A DNA stretch of 64,000 nucleotides from Selaginella moellendorffii (GCF_000143415.4 NW_003314265.1:3004559-3068558); one strand, 5' to 3'; counted from the first letter of the stretch, positions 33,851 through 47,151 are shown. Made by a program: numbers and translations. The notes: generated by a model not told the origin, from the sequence alone.

Positions 33851-33862
33851 AGGGGGGAAGAG
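33851..33862 (+). other. Polypurine tract of B1
   Basis: AGGGGGGAAGAG directly before TGTCGCGCATG; the equivalent in B2 is at 44047-44058. Confidence 0.75.
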
Positions 33863-35011
33863 TGTCGCGCATGTGACTTCAGGTATCGAAAGTTACCTGT
33901 CAGCTAGTCCTTACGGACACTCTTACCTTACTGCCACGATGGCAGGAGGTCGGTATTGCTGGACCTGTTATTAATCTCCGCCTAAGCTAGTTGAGAAACT
34001 GGTCATCACATGTGCACTTAGACCGGAAGGGCACTAAGGAAGGAAATCCTAAGTTGTCATTTAGTCAAGCAGACTTGACACGGTGATGAGAAACTCATGA
34101 TGTTGGCTTGCACTTGCTAGTGTTGGGAACCCCCGCGATATTGAGATTGGTCCCTCAATATCACTAGATGATAGTTTACCGTGTCTGCCAAACACCCTCG
34201 CTATCATGCCCTTTGTGTTGGTCTCATTTCGGTCCCAAATGCTATTTATGGAAAGCGTCCAGATTTGCTCATTTGGCATATCTACGGAATGTAGAGATCG
34301 TCCTGAACACAATGGTGTTCGTCCCATGTCCAAATTCGCAATCTAAGGACATTCCATATTTAGTAAGTTTCAAGCTTGTTCTAGAGACTAACTCCTGATA
34401 CTAAGGGAGGCTTGGGGTGAAAGCCCAAAGCGTGTGTTCCTCAACGGGGGGGGGCTATGGGGGGTTCCAAATGTATAGTAGGGATAGTGGGTAGGTCGGG
34501 CATGGCCGACCAACCTGAGGCATAGTCTAGCTCCTGCTTGCATGCCTGTCCTTGTTCTGCGTCCGGCTTGGGCCTAAGCCCAAGTTCCATTCCATGCTAG
34601 CTGGTGGAGTACCCATGTCCTCGCGTTAGGCCACCGGTATGCTAAAATAGTGCCAGACTCTGTTTGGCTCCGTTTTGCGTGCTGGTCCTGGCATTGGGAT
34701 GCTGGTTGCTCCAGGACTGTTCCAAGTCGCTCCAGGCTCCTGTTCCTTCGCTCCTTGGGCTGTATGCTCAGGAGTTGCTCCATGGTTTGGTTTCGTCACT
34801 CCTTGGCTCCATGCTTGGGAGTTTGGCACCGTTCCTTTGTTCAATGGCCCAAGGCCCTGAACCTCGGGTTCTTATGGACACGTGGCATGGACACATGGCA
34901 TGTGACACGTGGCATCTGTCACGTGGCACAAAGAGGGTTTAGGTTCCGCTTCGTGGTGTTATCCTATGGTAAATCACCATAGGATAAAGGGTCAAAACCA
35001 CGTGCGCTACA
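33863..35011 (+). repeat. Family B 3' LTR of B1
   Basis: Closely matches 6464-7615, including the G-run module (34415-34470), ABRE-like array (34877-34928) and stem-loop (34959-34987). Followed by AGTTC (TSD). Confidence 0.95.
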
Positions 35012-35207
35012 AGTTCCCCCGGAAGATCAAATGATCAATGCTCCCAGTCCAAGTGTGGGTAGCACTACCTACTTGGATACCTAGTATGGCTCAACGGAAC
35101 CTCACTTTAAGCCAATGGCTAAAGCACCCAAAGGTGGAAGATGGGGAGAGTACCCATGAGGTTCGCGTAGTTCCGAAATGTTCCGAAATATTGTCCCAAA
35201 TGCCCAG
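35012..35207 (+). repeat. Family A 5' LTR, second part
   Basis: Resumes the LTR after B1; matches 62817-63007 of the 3' LTR. Ends TGCCCAG, the left TSD of the next solo LTR. Confidence 0.85.
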
Positions 35208-36975
35208 TGTAAGCGACTAATTTTTCCATTTTACTTTAGTCACTTAACCGCACATCCGACCACTTGGAGGAGTCTCACTCACAACCTCCGTAAGTCCTAT
35301 TTTGGACTTAGGCTTACTAGCCCCGAGAATGGCATCCTCGCCACTCAACCTATGCACTTGGTCCAAGTGCTCCACGTGTCCGATCCCATGATCGACACCC
35401 CAAGGTACCACCAACATATTAGCCTGTTATGCTAGGGCCATGTCCATTCACCTTGGTCACAACAATGGTCTGACACCACCTGCATCCCAGTCCCGTCACT
35501 CAAAGACTGGGCCATCCATCCACGAGTGATCATCCCAGATCCACTCCTTAGCATCCTTAGGATGCCCACAGACATGGGGATTAGCCTTCCCCAATATCTT
35601 TGTTCCAGTCCCCACCAAGTCCCTTTTCGTCCTTAGCCGTGCTCGCCAACACTACCACTGGATCAAGGCCCACGGGCCTGACCACTAAGTCCCACTGTCT
35701 TCTAGGACTTCCTCCCTGTGTGACCGTGTCCTTGGTCACCACACCAAAGGACTACTCCTCTTCCTTTCCACAGTCTGGGACTTTGGGACAACATTTCGGA
35801 ACACCGTGGCCCTACGCGGGCCTCATGGGTACTCTCCCTGCCTTTCGCCTTTAGGTGCTCTAGCCATGGGCTTAGAGCGAGGTTCCATTGAGCCACACCA
35901 GGTATCCAAGTAGGTAGTGCCACCCACACTTGGACTGGGAGCATCGGCCAGACGATCTCCCGGGGGAACTAGAGCCGGCTCTTGAACACTTCACCAAGCT
36001 ACCCCGCTTGACGGTTTGTGTTCACTTTAGTCTTGGACTTCCCAGTGGGCAGCTCATCACCCAACACTGGGTCCGGCCTTCCTAGGCCAAACTGGCATTT
36101 CCTGGCCAAACTGGCTCCACTGCAGTCCTCCCCCTACTATACTTTTGGAGCTCACCAAACCCCCCAGGGTCTGGGAGACGAACGCTTTGGGCTTTCACCC
36201 TCTCAGACTTGAACTCAGACTCGGCCTCGGACTCGGACTCGGACTCGGACTCGGACTCGGACTCGGACTCGGACTCGGATTCGGACTTGGACTCGGACTC
36301 GGCCTCGGCCTCGGTCTCGGTCTCGGTCCCGATCTCGGTCTCGGTCCCGGTCTCGGTCTTGGTCCCGGTCTCGACTTCGGACTCCATCTTGGGTCCATCT
36401 CGGACTCCATCTCGGGTCCACCTCGGACTCCATCTCGGACTCCACCTCGGACTCCATCTCGGGTCCTTCTCGGACTCCATCTCGGACTCCATCTCGGGTC
36501 CATCTCGGGTCCCATCTCGGGTCCATCTCGGGTCCATCTCGGACTCCATCTCGGACTCCATCTCGAACTCCATCTTGGGTCCAGCTCGGACTCCATCTCG
36601 GACTCCATCTCGGGTCCATCTCGGACTCCATCTCGGACTCCATCTCAGGTCCATCTCGGGTCCACCTCAGACTCCACCTTGGACTCCATCTTGGGGTCCT
36701 TCTCGGACTCCACTTCGGACTCCAACTGGGGTCCATCTCGGACACTTCCACGTGTCATGTGTTGGTCCTTTTGGGTCCCTTTTTTGGAGCCTCACTTATT
36801 GCTTGCTTTGTGCTTGTTCCTCGAGCACTTCGTTGGGAGTTCCACTCCCGCTCTTGACCTTTCAAGGCGGAGCTTTTAGTCCAAACGTGTTGCGCTCGTT
36901 TGGCTTTCACTTCGGCCACTACCACGTGGCGCCCTTCCGGCTCCACTTTGGGGCCTAGGGATTTTGTGTCTCACA
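35208..36975 (-). mobile_element. Solo LTR of family A inside the A 5' LTR
   Basis: Reverse-oriented from TGTAAGCGACTAATTTTTCC to GTGTCTCACA, with TSD CCCAG at 35203-35207 and 36976-36980. The empty site GGCCCAGACTATGG is present near 63001-63014. Its minisatellite (36207-36745) gives repetitive frames on both strands that I do not count as genes. Confidence 0.9.
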
Positions 36976-37527
36976 CCCAGACTATGGAAAGGAAGAAGAG
37001 TAGTCCTCTGGTGTAGTGACCAATGATACAGTTGGGTGGTGAGGAAGTCCTAAAGGACCGTGGGACTTAGTAGTCGGGCCTGTGGGCCTCAATCTAGTGG
37101 CAATGTTGGCGAACATGGCCATGGGCACAAAGTGACTTAGTGGGGACTGGAAAAGGGATATTGGGGAAGGCTATTCCCTATGCTTGCGGGCATTCTAAGG
37201 ATGCTAAGGAGTGAATTTGGGATGATCACTCATGGATGGATGGCTTAGTCTTTGAGAGACGGGACTGTGATATAGGTGGTGTCAAACCACCAGTGTGACT
37301 AAGGTGAATGGCTGATATGTCAGTGGTACCTTGGGGTGTCGGTCATGGGATCGGACATGTGGAGCACTTGGGCCAAGTGCCAAGTTTGAGTGGCAGGGAT
37401 GCCATTCTTGGGGCTAGCAAGCCCAAGTCTGGAATAAAACTTATGGAGATTGTGAATGAGCTTCCTCCAAGTGGTCAAAGGTGTGGTTAAATGACTAAAG
37501 TAGAATGGAAAAATTTAGTCGCTTACA
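36976..37527 (+). repeat. Family A 5' LTR, third part
   Basis: Matches 63002-63576. Ends GTCGCTTACA at 37527, followed by the primer site ACTTGGTATCGGAGC. Confidence 0.85.
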
Positions 37528-38958
37528 ACTTGGTATCGGAGCTATTCCTTAGTCTGACTTTTATTGGTGGCCAAGTATATCACCACTAGTATTGGAATTA
37601 GAATGTCCTAGGTATAGACCTATCTTTGAGGAGTAGCATGTCGAGAGGACATGGCTCTCCACTCAAGTTCATGCATGAGCTTGTATGCAAGGTGGTGGAT
37701 GGAAAAGGGTCAGTAAGGGAACGACTTTGGGATCTTGGGAACAGTATAAGGGTTTCCTCAGAGAGTTGAGGATGTGATCCAGATGAGCATTTGACTTAGC
37801 AAACTGGCTAATGTAGTTGTGGTAAACAACTATAGTTGGGATCACAAGAAAGATGCAGACTCCAAAACAATAAAGGAGTCACAAGATTACCCTCATATAG
37901 TTGAGGCTAGTGTTCATGAATTTGAAACCAGAATTGATAACCGTGGGAGGTCAAATACGGAAGAGGACACAAGTCTTTGAAATGGTAGCTAGGGCTACCT
38001 CTAATAAATGTTGGAACAACCCAAGGGGTTGGGGGTGTACTTAGAGGATGAGTTGATATTCTCATCACATGGACAAGTGGTCCTAAGGGGCAAAAGGTTG
38101 CCCCAGAGAACAAAATCAAGTTTTGAAGTAACACTTACAAAGATGGTCCTTGTGAGTAGGACATGAATACAAGAAGTTGTATTCTAGTAAGCTGGCACCT
38201 CAAAAGGTAGGACCTCACAAATCGTCAGATTAACAAAGTCCAAAAAGCTGAAGGACTCAAATAGAGTCAAGGAATGATCCTAAAGGATTGATGGAAGCAT
38301 TTGGACTGAGGTGTGTTGTACCCCATAAAGGATGGGGGGGATCATAGGATCCAAGTATGAGAACAGTGGGTATCTCATCGATGGCAAAATGTGCCATACT
38401 AAAGTCGTGGGAAAGATGTTCCCCAAAAGAAAACAACTTTGACACAAACTTTATAGTGCAGTGCTAATAGATAGTTGGCATAAAAGACAACCATATTGGT
38501 CTTGGCAAGGACCTAAACACAAGTAAAAAGTGTCATAGAGGTAAACTCGTGGAGTCAATGGTGTGAAAACACCGAATGTGCCAAGGCGTGCTGCCTTAAG
38601 ATCAAGTTGGCGGGTTCATAAGAACCCCTTCCAAAGGAATCCCAATAGAAATGGGAATGGCATAGCCTAAGTTGGAAGGCATGCGGTTAAAGTGTGGTGA
38701 CCCAAATAATGATAAAGGTGTGGAAGCACCAGCAATGAATTGTAGGATTTGACAACTATGAGGCAACTAAGCAAAAGGTGCAAAATAATTGGTTAAATTG
38801 GTAGAAGGTAACTATCTAAGACTTTTTATTGGGATAAGGAAGTTACATATACCCTTATAAGGGAGAAACTTCTTATGTTGCGATATAGTAAGTCAATGTC
38901 GTAAAAGGAATGCTCATTGATGCTCTATTTCGTTAAAGTGGGATTTATTCAGTAAAAT
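37528..38958 (+). mobile_element. Element A internal region, 5' part
   Basis: Starts with a TGGTATCGGAGC-type primer site (37530). Purine-rich, without reading frames above 80 codons and without gag or pol motifs. Interrupted at 38959 by the TRIM-like unit. Confidence 0.7.
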
Positions 38959-39632
38959 TGTAGCGCATGTGATCATAGGATGAGATTTGGACATACTGTC
39001 ACCGTGGATCCTTGGAACCTTGAGGGATAAATGGGGATAAAATAGCCACTAAGGGCTCTCTCATCAAGCAATTGCCCCTTTTCCAGTTGGCTTAAGGGGA
39101 GAGAGATGAGGTGTGCTACAGTTGGTATCGGAGCAAATGGCACGGGTTCGATTCCCATTGATTAGTGGCTATTTAAAAGTATAATATACCCTTGAGCAAG
39201 GTATATTCCTACCCCTAAATTTGAAATCGTACGTATTGGGCATCCATGCGTACGTCCTTCCTCTTGTGTGGTGTATCCACGGACGAAGGTATCCACCGTG
39301 GGACTGCGGTACGGGTGGATGACTAGTTGCCTCACATGGAATAGCTGATCTACACAATGGAAGGATTGGTAGATTGAGTGCGAAAATGGAGGTGCTGGTT
39401 CCCCTTGGCTCAGTAGGGGTTGCTAGTCAATAGTCAATGAGGACATTGACATCTCTGAAAGGGGGGTGAGTGTAGTGCATGTGATCATGGGATGAGATTT
39501 GGAAATACTGTCACCATGGATCCTTAGAACCTTGGGGGATAAATGGGGATAAAATAGCCACTAAGGGCTCTCTCATCAAGCAATTGCCCCTTTTCCAGTT
39601 GGCTTAAGGGGAGAGAGATAAGGTGCGCTACA
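38959..39632 (+). mobile_element. TRIM-like miniature LTR unit
   Basis: Two 162-bp direct repeats (38959-39120 and 39471-39632), TGTAGCGCATGTGATC to GTGCGCTACA. The 350-bp interior begins with primer site TTGGTATCGGAGC and ends in a polypurine tract AAAGGGGGGTGAG (39458-39470). This is the structure of a terminal-repeat retrotransposon in miniature. There is no matching TSD, because the right repeat joins directly to B-type internal sequence (TTTGGTATCAGAGG). The interior also has GGGTTCGATTCCC, a T-arm-like stretch. Confidence 0.75.
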
Positions 39633-42600
39633 TTTGGTATCAGAGGATGAGTCTCAACGAGTACTATTCAATGAGATTGGGCAACTAGTCTCGTTGCATA
39701 CACAGAGATGAAAACGATGATCCGAGTGGGTACACGTTTGGTGCAAAAGGTTCACATTCGTTCCTTGGGTATGGTTTTGGTTACCTTTTGTACCATATTT
39801 TGTGAGCTTGAGCTTGGGCTCACAAAAGGGATTGAGTTGTTCTGATTACATGAGTTTACGCTTGGGCTCGTGAGTGAGGCACATTAGCAACTTAAGGTTA
39901 CACTTTGAGTTGGCAGGATTAATGTTAGCCTCTTAGTGGTTCCATGAGTTGTTCCATGTACCGTAGGTAAGAGCAAACCTTCCCTGAGTTTGCTATGAGT
40001 GGCAAATAGGCTGGTCCGTAGCTATTTAGCACGGCACTAGTAGATCCTTCCTAGGCATGATTACAAGTGGATCAATCAAGACTGTAGGGATTAGTCTATT
40101 GGTTCAAGTAATCATTGCCGTGCTCTCTTATAAACTTTTCTTGGATTAGACTGAAGGTAGTGCGAACGCAAGCTTGAAGTGTAGTCAAAGATGAAACCGA
40201 AAAGAGAGTCGTTGGGGACGAAGGATCAAACACGTAAATCATCTTCTCTTTTAGAGAGATGGTTTGCAACGAGGGGTAACTCATTACTCGTGTTCATATC
40301 ATGCAATCAAGAGTCCCTACCTTGATGCATCTTGGAGATGATGGTCTTACAAATAGTGAGTTATGGGATGGATAGCAGTGAAGTGCTATACCGTTTTGTC
40401 TAGGCTTGCTATTGGAAGACTTGAGTTACAATGCTCAATTCTTTTTCCGGGAACCTTGCTATTGTTCCTTGAGTAGCTTGGTTGGATTAGTTTTGAGTTT
40501 GGTCGGAAAAAGAGTGGCATGTGCTTATCCATATTGTGAACAAAAGTTAGTGGCGTCGGGTGTTGTTAATCTCTATTGGTGGAGTGTGGCATTTATGTTG
40601 CATTTTGTCAAATCGAGTTGACACTTGATAGTCACATAAACTTTTGAAGTAATGACATAGGTGTTGCTCATGGTGTTTCTCAATTGATGATCAAGTCATT
40701 GTGATTTCCATATCATATCCATGTGATAATGAGCAATGTGTTTACGAAGTTGCTTGGTTAAACGATGATCAACCCCAAAGTGGTTGATGGTGAAGCTAAT
40801 CTACTTGCACGTAGTAGCATTGTAGTAGCTTTGACTGGATTCTCGATAGTGGTCCATTATGCTAAGCTTAAGTTGGTTCCTTAGTTCCTTGAGCTTGCCC
40901 ATTGAAGTGTTGGAAAAGGGTTGTAGCATTCATTTGCTATGGCTTGTTGGTTTATCCGTTAACACTTGGAGTAGATTGTTGGATGGAAAAGGTGTGTAGT
41001 TAAAGCATTGATATCACTAGCACTTGTGTTAGTGGAAGTGGCATTGTTGATTCGAGTGATGAGGAATTTTCCTTAGAGCTTGATTTTCCATGTCATTTTT
41101 CTTGTTAGTGTTTTTAGCTTCACATTGGATCTTGAAGGTGATTGAAGAAAAGTGTTAGTGCAATGTGAATATCCGAAGGTGTGGTCTTCGTGATCAAGCT
41201 TTAGATGTTCATTTTGCATTCTACGGATGTCGGAGTTGGATGTCGAAAGTATGGGCAAAAAGATGTTCGTGGCTTAAGCATACTATGGGTCATGAGAATT
41301 TGTGTTAAGGTGAACTTATGTGAAGTTGTTGGTAGGAGGAAGTTGGTTGAGTCTTGAAAGTTTGTATTCCTGGATTGAGAATCATTCTTTCTTTAGGTGG
41401 GAAAATTTTTCCACAAATTTTCTTAAATTTCTCCAATGGCTGATCTGTTGGTCACTTTGCTCGAAAACCATTCCGTTTTCGAAAGCCAATACAAACTAGT
41501 GAAGGGGTTGGAGTTGACTTCAGTTAGCTTAGACCTTAGTATGTAGTTTGTATGATGCAGCCCGAAAGGGATGCTAACCTTTGGGGCTAAGGCAATTGAG
41601 TTGGATAGAGTCTGGAGTTGGTGTAGAAAAGTGGCCGTTGCGCTTTTCTAAGAAAGGTGACCCTTGTGCCTTTCTTTTGTAGCGTTATGCTTGGTGGCAG
41701 GTTGCACTTTGCATTTCGTTAGACTCTATGAGAGTAATGAGCTCTCACTGATCTTGATTTGGTCTTGGTGGCCCTGCACCTTGGCTGAGGATGGTGATGT
41801 CCAACTTAGTTGTTTGAGTTTGAGATGTTAGTACCCATACTATAGCTTTGTCTATGAGGAGGTTGTGTACCAATATAGATCCATCTCATGGTCTTCACTT
41901 TAGTTTCAGCTGAGTGTTGATCATGCATAGCTAGCCTCTTCAAGGCATGCTCAGAGCTAGTGGCTAAATGCATTAGTGAGCTTATTGCAGTTGAGTTGGA
42001 TTCGAGTGGTCATTTAGTTTGTGCTTGTCAATGAACTTTTATCTCATACCGAAGGTATCACATTCATGTTGGACAAATGTATGACTAAATGACGTGAGTT
42101 TAGTGTTTGGGTCTCATGAAAGCAAGTTGAAAAAGTGATGGTTAGTTGCTTGGCAACTAGTGATTGCTTGTAGACTTTAACAAGGACTGTTGACACTTGC
42201 TTCACTCGATGAAAATTTATCAGTGATGGGCTTGCTTTACCGAATGGGGTTGCGGAGGATCGTGTCGTTAGACTTACATGGGTTTTCCATGTTGGCATGT
42301 TGACTCTACCTCTGTTGATATCATTTGGTTGCGTTTAATTCATAGTGTTGGATTTCATTGAGTCTTGGATGTGGTGATGCACTCCTTGAGGAAGTGTTAT
42401 CTGTACCTGAGTAATGTTGAAGGATTGGTCTCGGATACTAACTAAAGTATCTTTAACCTTGGTTAGCTTAGTTGCTAAAGAACTTTGAGTGGTGATTCAC
42501 TCGTGCTTTCTTTTAGCTTTGTTCTAGTGTTGATGGCATTGAAGTGATGCCTTGTCGTTGACATTATTGAGGTTGAGATTCGAGTGACATAAGATGTCTC

Positions 42601-44058
42601 TCCTTAGGGTTGATATTGAGTTTCATTCGTCTCGATAATGATAGTGTCGATGATTTGGTTATAACTTTGTGTTATTGATATTTGTGCATTTGCTAGTTAG
42701 CAACTGTATTGACATTCAAATGAACTGAGTGGCAAGTTTGAGTTAGTTGTGTTCTAAACGAGGTTATTTAGTAGGGGTTGAGCTTCAGCTTTTCCTTGAA
42801 AAGTAATTTAGTCGTGGATAACACTAACTTTACGAGATGAAGAGTTAGTGATTGATATTGGAATATTTGAATCCTTATTGGATTTGAGTTGGAATATATC
42901 GATCATTAATGATTTTTCTTGTGCTTGTTATGATGTGAGTTACGTCTTGATATAGATGGATTCAGAAGGATCGTTTGATGATCACTTGTTGAGCATAGCT
43001 TTGTTATGCTTAGCTTTTGGATTGATGCAGACATGCTTTTCATTAGCTTTGCATTATGAAGTTTAGCTTATAGATGTGTTGAGGAGGATATTGTGGGTTG
43101 TACCATGATTTCTTCTTTAGCATTGACGTTAGTCTATGCGAGACTCGTGATCATTATTAGGCAAGACTTGGCTATAGACTTCTTCGAACTTTTGGTTATT
43201 TGAGTTTTCATGCTCATTGTTCCATTTGTTAGGAGTTGTTGGGGGAAGGCATTTTGGCTCATTAGCTTCGATGTTGACGTTAGTCTTTGCATCTAGCAAT
43301 CATTGGTGATGATTGACTATCATCTAAGATAGTTGATTATCCTTGTCAAGGGTTTTGCTTGATTATTGTTGGTATAGAATGATTTGCTATTCTTCGGGAT
43401 AGTAAATTCTTTCTTCGATGATGATTATGCATTTCTCTATTGATAGGATGATTGATGATCTTTTATGGTGGTTAGTTGTTCTCTTTGATGGCTTGTGGCT
43501 TTTCGCAATATCACATGTTCTTTGTGGTTTGCTTTGGATTGGTCTCTTGGGTTTGAGACATCCATAGGATGTTGCTGATGCTTGCTTGAGCAACTCTAGT
43601 TCCTTGGTATTATTGACCAGGATCTATTCAGATTGACTTCTATGATAGTTGGCACGAATGGGTGTTTGTTGATCTTACCGCATTCATTTTGTTCTGTTGA
43701 TTATTGCTTGAGTTAGTTCTGATAGGTTGGGATGTTATTTCCTTCGGGTACAAATTACTGATTCTCTCTCTATGTTCCTGCGGGCAGGGGCATATCACAC
43801 TTTTGTAAGCTGGGTGACTCCCAGAGCAGCAAGGGTGGCTGACTCCGTTGGTCATTTCCTTGTCGGCAACGGCCGGAAGGTGTCTGAGCTGGTAGCGCAT
43901 CCGCGTTAGACAAAGAGGTTGCCTCCTAACTCATTTAAGTTGGTGCATTTCTCACATAGTGTGAGTATTGTGAACTTTCTCTGGAGTTGTTTCCTTGGCG
44001 GTATTCTAGACTTGAGTGTGCATTGACGAGGACGTCGATCTTCCCTAGGGGGGGAGAG
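39633..44058 (+). mobile_element. Family B internal region, copy B2
   Basis: Primer site and internal sequence parallel to B1, but with a TRIM-type LTR at its 5' side instead of a B LTR. It carries the empty sites for transposon 1 (about 40072) and the Ty3 element (about 42925). Ends in polypurine tract AGGGGGGGAGAG. Non-coding. Confidence 0.85.
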
Positions 44059-44643
44059 TGTCGCGCATATGACTTCGGGTATCAAAAGTTACCTGTCGAC
44101 CAGTCCTTACGGACACTCTTACCTTACTGCCACGATGGCAGGAGGTCGGTATTGCTGGTTCCCTTTATCAGCCCCTCTTGTTCAAGTGTTAGTAAACTGG
44201 ACTTTGTATCTGTACTTGGCCGGATGAGCATAAGGAAGGAATTCCTAAGTGTCTATTTAGCTGAGCATACTTGGCCCGGCTTGTTAGTTCTCTTTTGCTC
44301 TGTCTTGCACTGGCTTGACAAGAACCCTCGCATATTGAGATTGGTTCCTCAATATCGCTGGATGATAGCTTACCGTGTTTGCCAAACACCCTCGCTATCA
44401 TGCCTTTTGTGTTGGTCTCATTTCGGTCCCAAATGCTATTTATGGAAAGTGTCCAGATTTGCTCATTTGGCATATCTACGGAATGTAGAGATCGGCCTGA
44501 ACACAATGGTGTTCGTCCCGTGTCCAAATTCACAATCTAAGGACATTCCATATTTAGTAAGTTTCGAGCTTGTCCCAGAGACTAACTCCTGATACTAAGG
44601 GAGGCTTGGGGTGAAAGCCCAAAGCGTGTGTTCCTCAAGGGGG
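44059..44643 (+). repeat. Truncated family B LTR of B2
   Basis: Starts TGTCGCGCATATGACTTC and follows the B LTR with a diverged stretch near 44155-44330. It stops in the G-run after GTTCCTCAAGGG. Confidence 0.8.
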
Positions 44644-44645
44644 TT

Positions 44646-45637
44646 TGTAGTGCATGTGGTTTTGACCCTTTATCCTATGGTGATTTACCATAGGATAACA
44701 CCACGAAGCGGAACCTAAACCCTCTTTGTGCCACGTGACAGATGCCACATGTCACATGCCACATGTCCATGCCACGTGTCCACAAGAACCCGAGGTTCAG
44801 GGTCTTGGGCCACTGAACGAAGGAACGGTGCCAAACTCCCAAGCTTGGAGCCGAGGAGTGACGGAACCGAACCACGGAGCAACTCCCGAGCATGAAGCCC
44901 AAGGAGCGAAGGGACAGGAGCTCGGAGCGACTTGGAACAGTCCTGGAGCAACCAGCATCCCAATGCTAGAACCAGCACGCAAAACGGAGCCAAACAGAGT
45001 CTGGCGCTATTTCGGCATACCGGTGGCCTAACGTGAGGATATGGGTACTCCACCAACTAGCATGGAATGGAACTTGGGCTTAGACCCAAGCCGGACGTAG
45101 AACAAGGACAGGCACGCAAGCAGGAGCTAGACTATGCCTCAGGTTGGTCGGCCATGCCCAACCTACCCACTATCCCTACTATACATTTGGAACCCCCCAC
45201 AGCCCCCCCCCCCCCCTTGAGGAACACACGCTTTGGGCTTTCACCCCAAGCCTCCCTTAGTATCAGGAGTTAGTCTCTGGGACAAGCTCGAAACTTACTA
45301 AATATGGAATGTCCTTAGATTGTGAATTTGGACACGGGACGAACACCATTGTGTTCAGGCCGATCTCTACATTCCGTAGATATGCCAAATGAGCAAATCT
45401 GGACACTTTCCATAAATAGCATTTGGGACCGAAATGAGACCAACACAAAGGGCATGATAGCGAGGGTGTTTGGCAAACACGGTAAGCTATCATCCAGCGA
45501 TATTGAGGAACCAATCTCAATATGCAAGGGTTCTTGTCAAGCCAGTGCAAGACAGAGCAAAAGAGAACTAACAAGCCGGGCCAAGTATGCTCAGGTAAAT
45601 AGACACTTAGGAATTCCTTCCTTATGCTCATCAGGAC
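44646..45637 (-). repeat. Inverted family B LTR, truncated
   Basis: Starts TGTAGTGCATGTGGTTTTGACCC (reverse complement of a B LTR end) and runs to about 45637. Its far part forms an inverted repeat of over 400 bp with 44210-44640. The LTR start is missing where transposon 2 begins. The frame 45263-45646 is LTR sequence, not a gene. Confidence 0.8.
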
Positions 45638-46253
45638 TAGGTACAAATTTTCAAGTATTTGAAAATGACGTGAAATTATATGTTTTTTGTCCAGGGGCTA
45701 GACATATCTGGGGCATGGTGACTAGCGCGGTGACTTTATGTCCAGACTGAGTCCATCTGGTTGTATAATAAATCTCATTGTCAAGGTGAACAAGCCGAAT
45801 CTGAAGCTAAAGAAGAGCGATGGCATGCGCGCACACACTATTTGTTTGTTCATTGAGCGTGTGGTGAGCTTTCCAAGATGAACGTCATTCCTATTAGCCA
45901 GACATATAACTTAATGGTGAGAACATTTAGATATTGTTCAATGTTATCTTTTTCTAACGAATCTAATTGTGAAGGTGTAGCAAGAGGCATTGCTAGTCTG
46001 GAGAAGTCATTTAACTCATTTGACCCTTAGTGTATTTTCATGAAACTAAATAACATTCATATTATTAAGGAATTTCTCTAGTACCTTTTTTTTACGACAT
46101 AGAGGCTTGCATTTCTTTCAAAGGTGATTTAGTAAAAGGCCTGAGGGCACATGCCATTCTATTTCTCAGACCGGTATTAAGATATACTAGTGCAAAGGGA
46201 AAAAGGTATTTGGTGATCAAGTAAATGGCATGAGGGCACACGCCATTATAAGC
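45638..46253. other. Left end of transposon 2
   Basis: AT-rich; palindromes at 46135-46156 and 46225-46246. No gene seen. Confidence 0.4.
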
Positions 46254-46513
46254 CTAAGTGCTAGTGGACACCTCCTTTTTGGTACTCTCAGCGGTACTAT
46301 CATCCTTCTTCGGGTCAGTTGTTTTGCTTTGGATTGTTGTCTCTGACGTTACTGGGGCATTCTCGATAGTTGTTAATGTTGCCGTTTGTTCAGAAAAATG
46401 ATCACCTGGAGTATAGTACGGGGAGTTTGGAAGACTTATATATTCTACATCTTCACCTATCTCCTTCTCCGTCTCCTTTTCTGCCTCACTTACAGATTTT
46501 GTGCTTGCCATAA
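46254..46513 (-). CDS. Small SPYYTPG protein of transposon 2
   Basis: About 86 codons from the ATG near 46513 (MASTKSVSEAEKE). Acidic N-terminal part, then ISLPNSPYYTPGDHF, NAPVTSETTIQSK and a Ser/Thr/Lys-rich tail with STAESTKKE. These blocks are shared, in the same order, with 8418-8666 in transposon 1. The frame continues upstream to 46613, where it may be an exon. No domain recognised; probably disordered. Confidence 0.65.
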
Positions 46514-47151
46514 GAACGCTCTTCACCCTAAAATATGGAGTTCGTTGTGTTATAGAAGGAAACCAACACACACGCTGCAAGGGAATGATGGTACATAAAG
46601 CACGTAAGCCCACAATATGGGTTTATGTGCCATTAATATGGGCCACACGCCATATTATTAGATTTATGCACATGTGATTGGTAAATGCATATGTCACATC
46701 ATCTTTGTTTTACCTCACACACTATATCAGGCCTAATGAACCATATCACATGTGCGCACATGCTATATATATGGAGAAGTATTATGCAAAGATAGAAAAA
46801 TTCAATGCATGATTGTGGAGAGCAATGGCATGAAGCCACATGCTAAATAACATTTTAGAGAAAGAATTAAAATAGAAACATGCAAACAGTACTGAGTGGA
46901 CCAAGACTTAGAAGTGCACAATTGAATGAGGTATTTCTAATAAATATTTCACTCACCTCATATAGGAATGGCTACCACTCTCAAATGGCGTATCGCCTCA
47001 TGCCATCACCTCGCAATTTGTTATAACAATCCGATGAATTCATATTTGGCTTGTTCACCTTGAACTTTAAGTAAGATTTGCTAGAACAACTAAGAATTTA
47101 TACTTGTTATTTGTATCATCTCACCTAGGAATGGCGTAAGGCCACATGCCA
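46514..47151. other. Spacer in transposon 2
   Basis: AT-rich, with palindromes at 46825-46844, 46985-47006 and 47131-47152; the last overlaps the stop codon of the next gene. Confidence 0.5.

Larger units (their letters stand above)
6464..35011 (+). mobile_element. LTR retrotransposon B1, non-coding, split by two insertions
   Basis: LTRs 6464-7615 and 33863-35011 (about 1.15 kb each), primer site from 7618, polypurine tract 33851-33862, TSD AGTTC. After removal of transposon 1 and the Ty3 element the interior is about 5 kb with no gag or pol, like the large retrotransposon derivatives (LARDs) of plants. Internal pieces: 7616-8061, 21786-24627, 32173-33850. A second copy of the same body is at 39633-44058. 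Confidence 0.9.

Noticed and set aside
36082-36958. Repetitive SR-like and DSDSDS frames
   Set aside because: Same LTR minisatellite in the second solo LTR; no unique sequence and no start context.
38959-39632. A simple TRIM insertion with TSD
   Set aside because: The flanks AAAAT and TTTGG do not match; the right side is a B interior, so a chimera is more likely.
44303-45646. Similar frames of 114-201 codons repeated in several places
   Set aside because: They are parts of B LTRs on either strand and recur with every LTR copy, including decayed ones.
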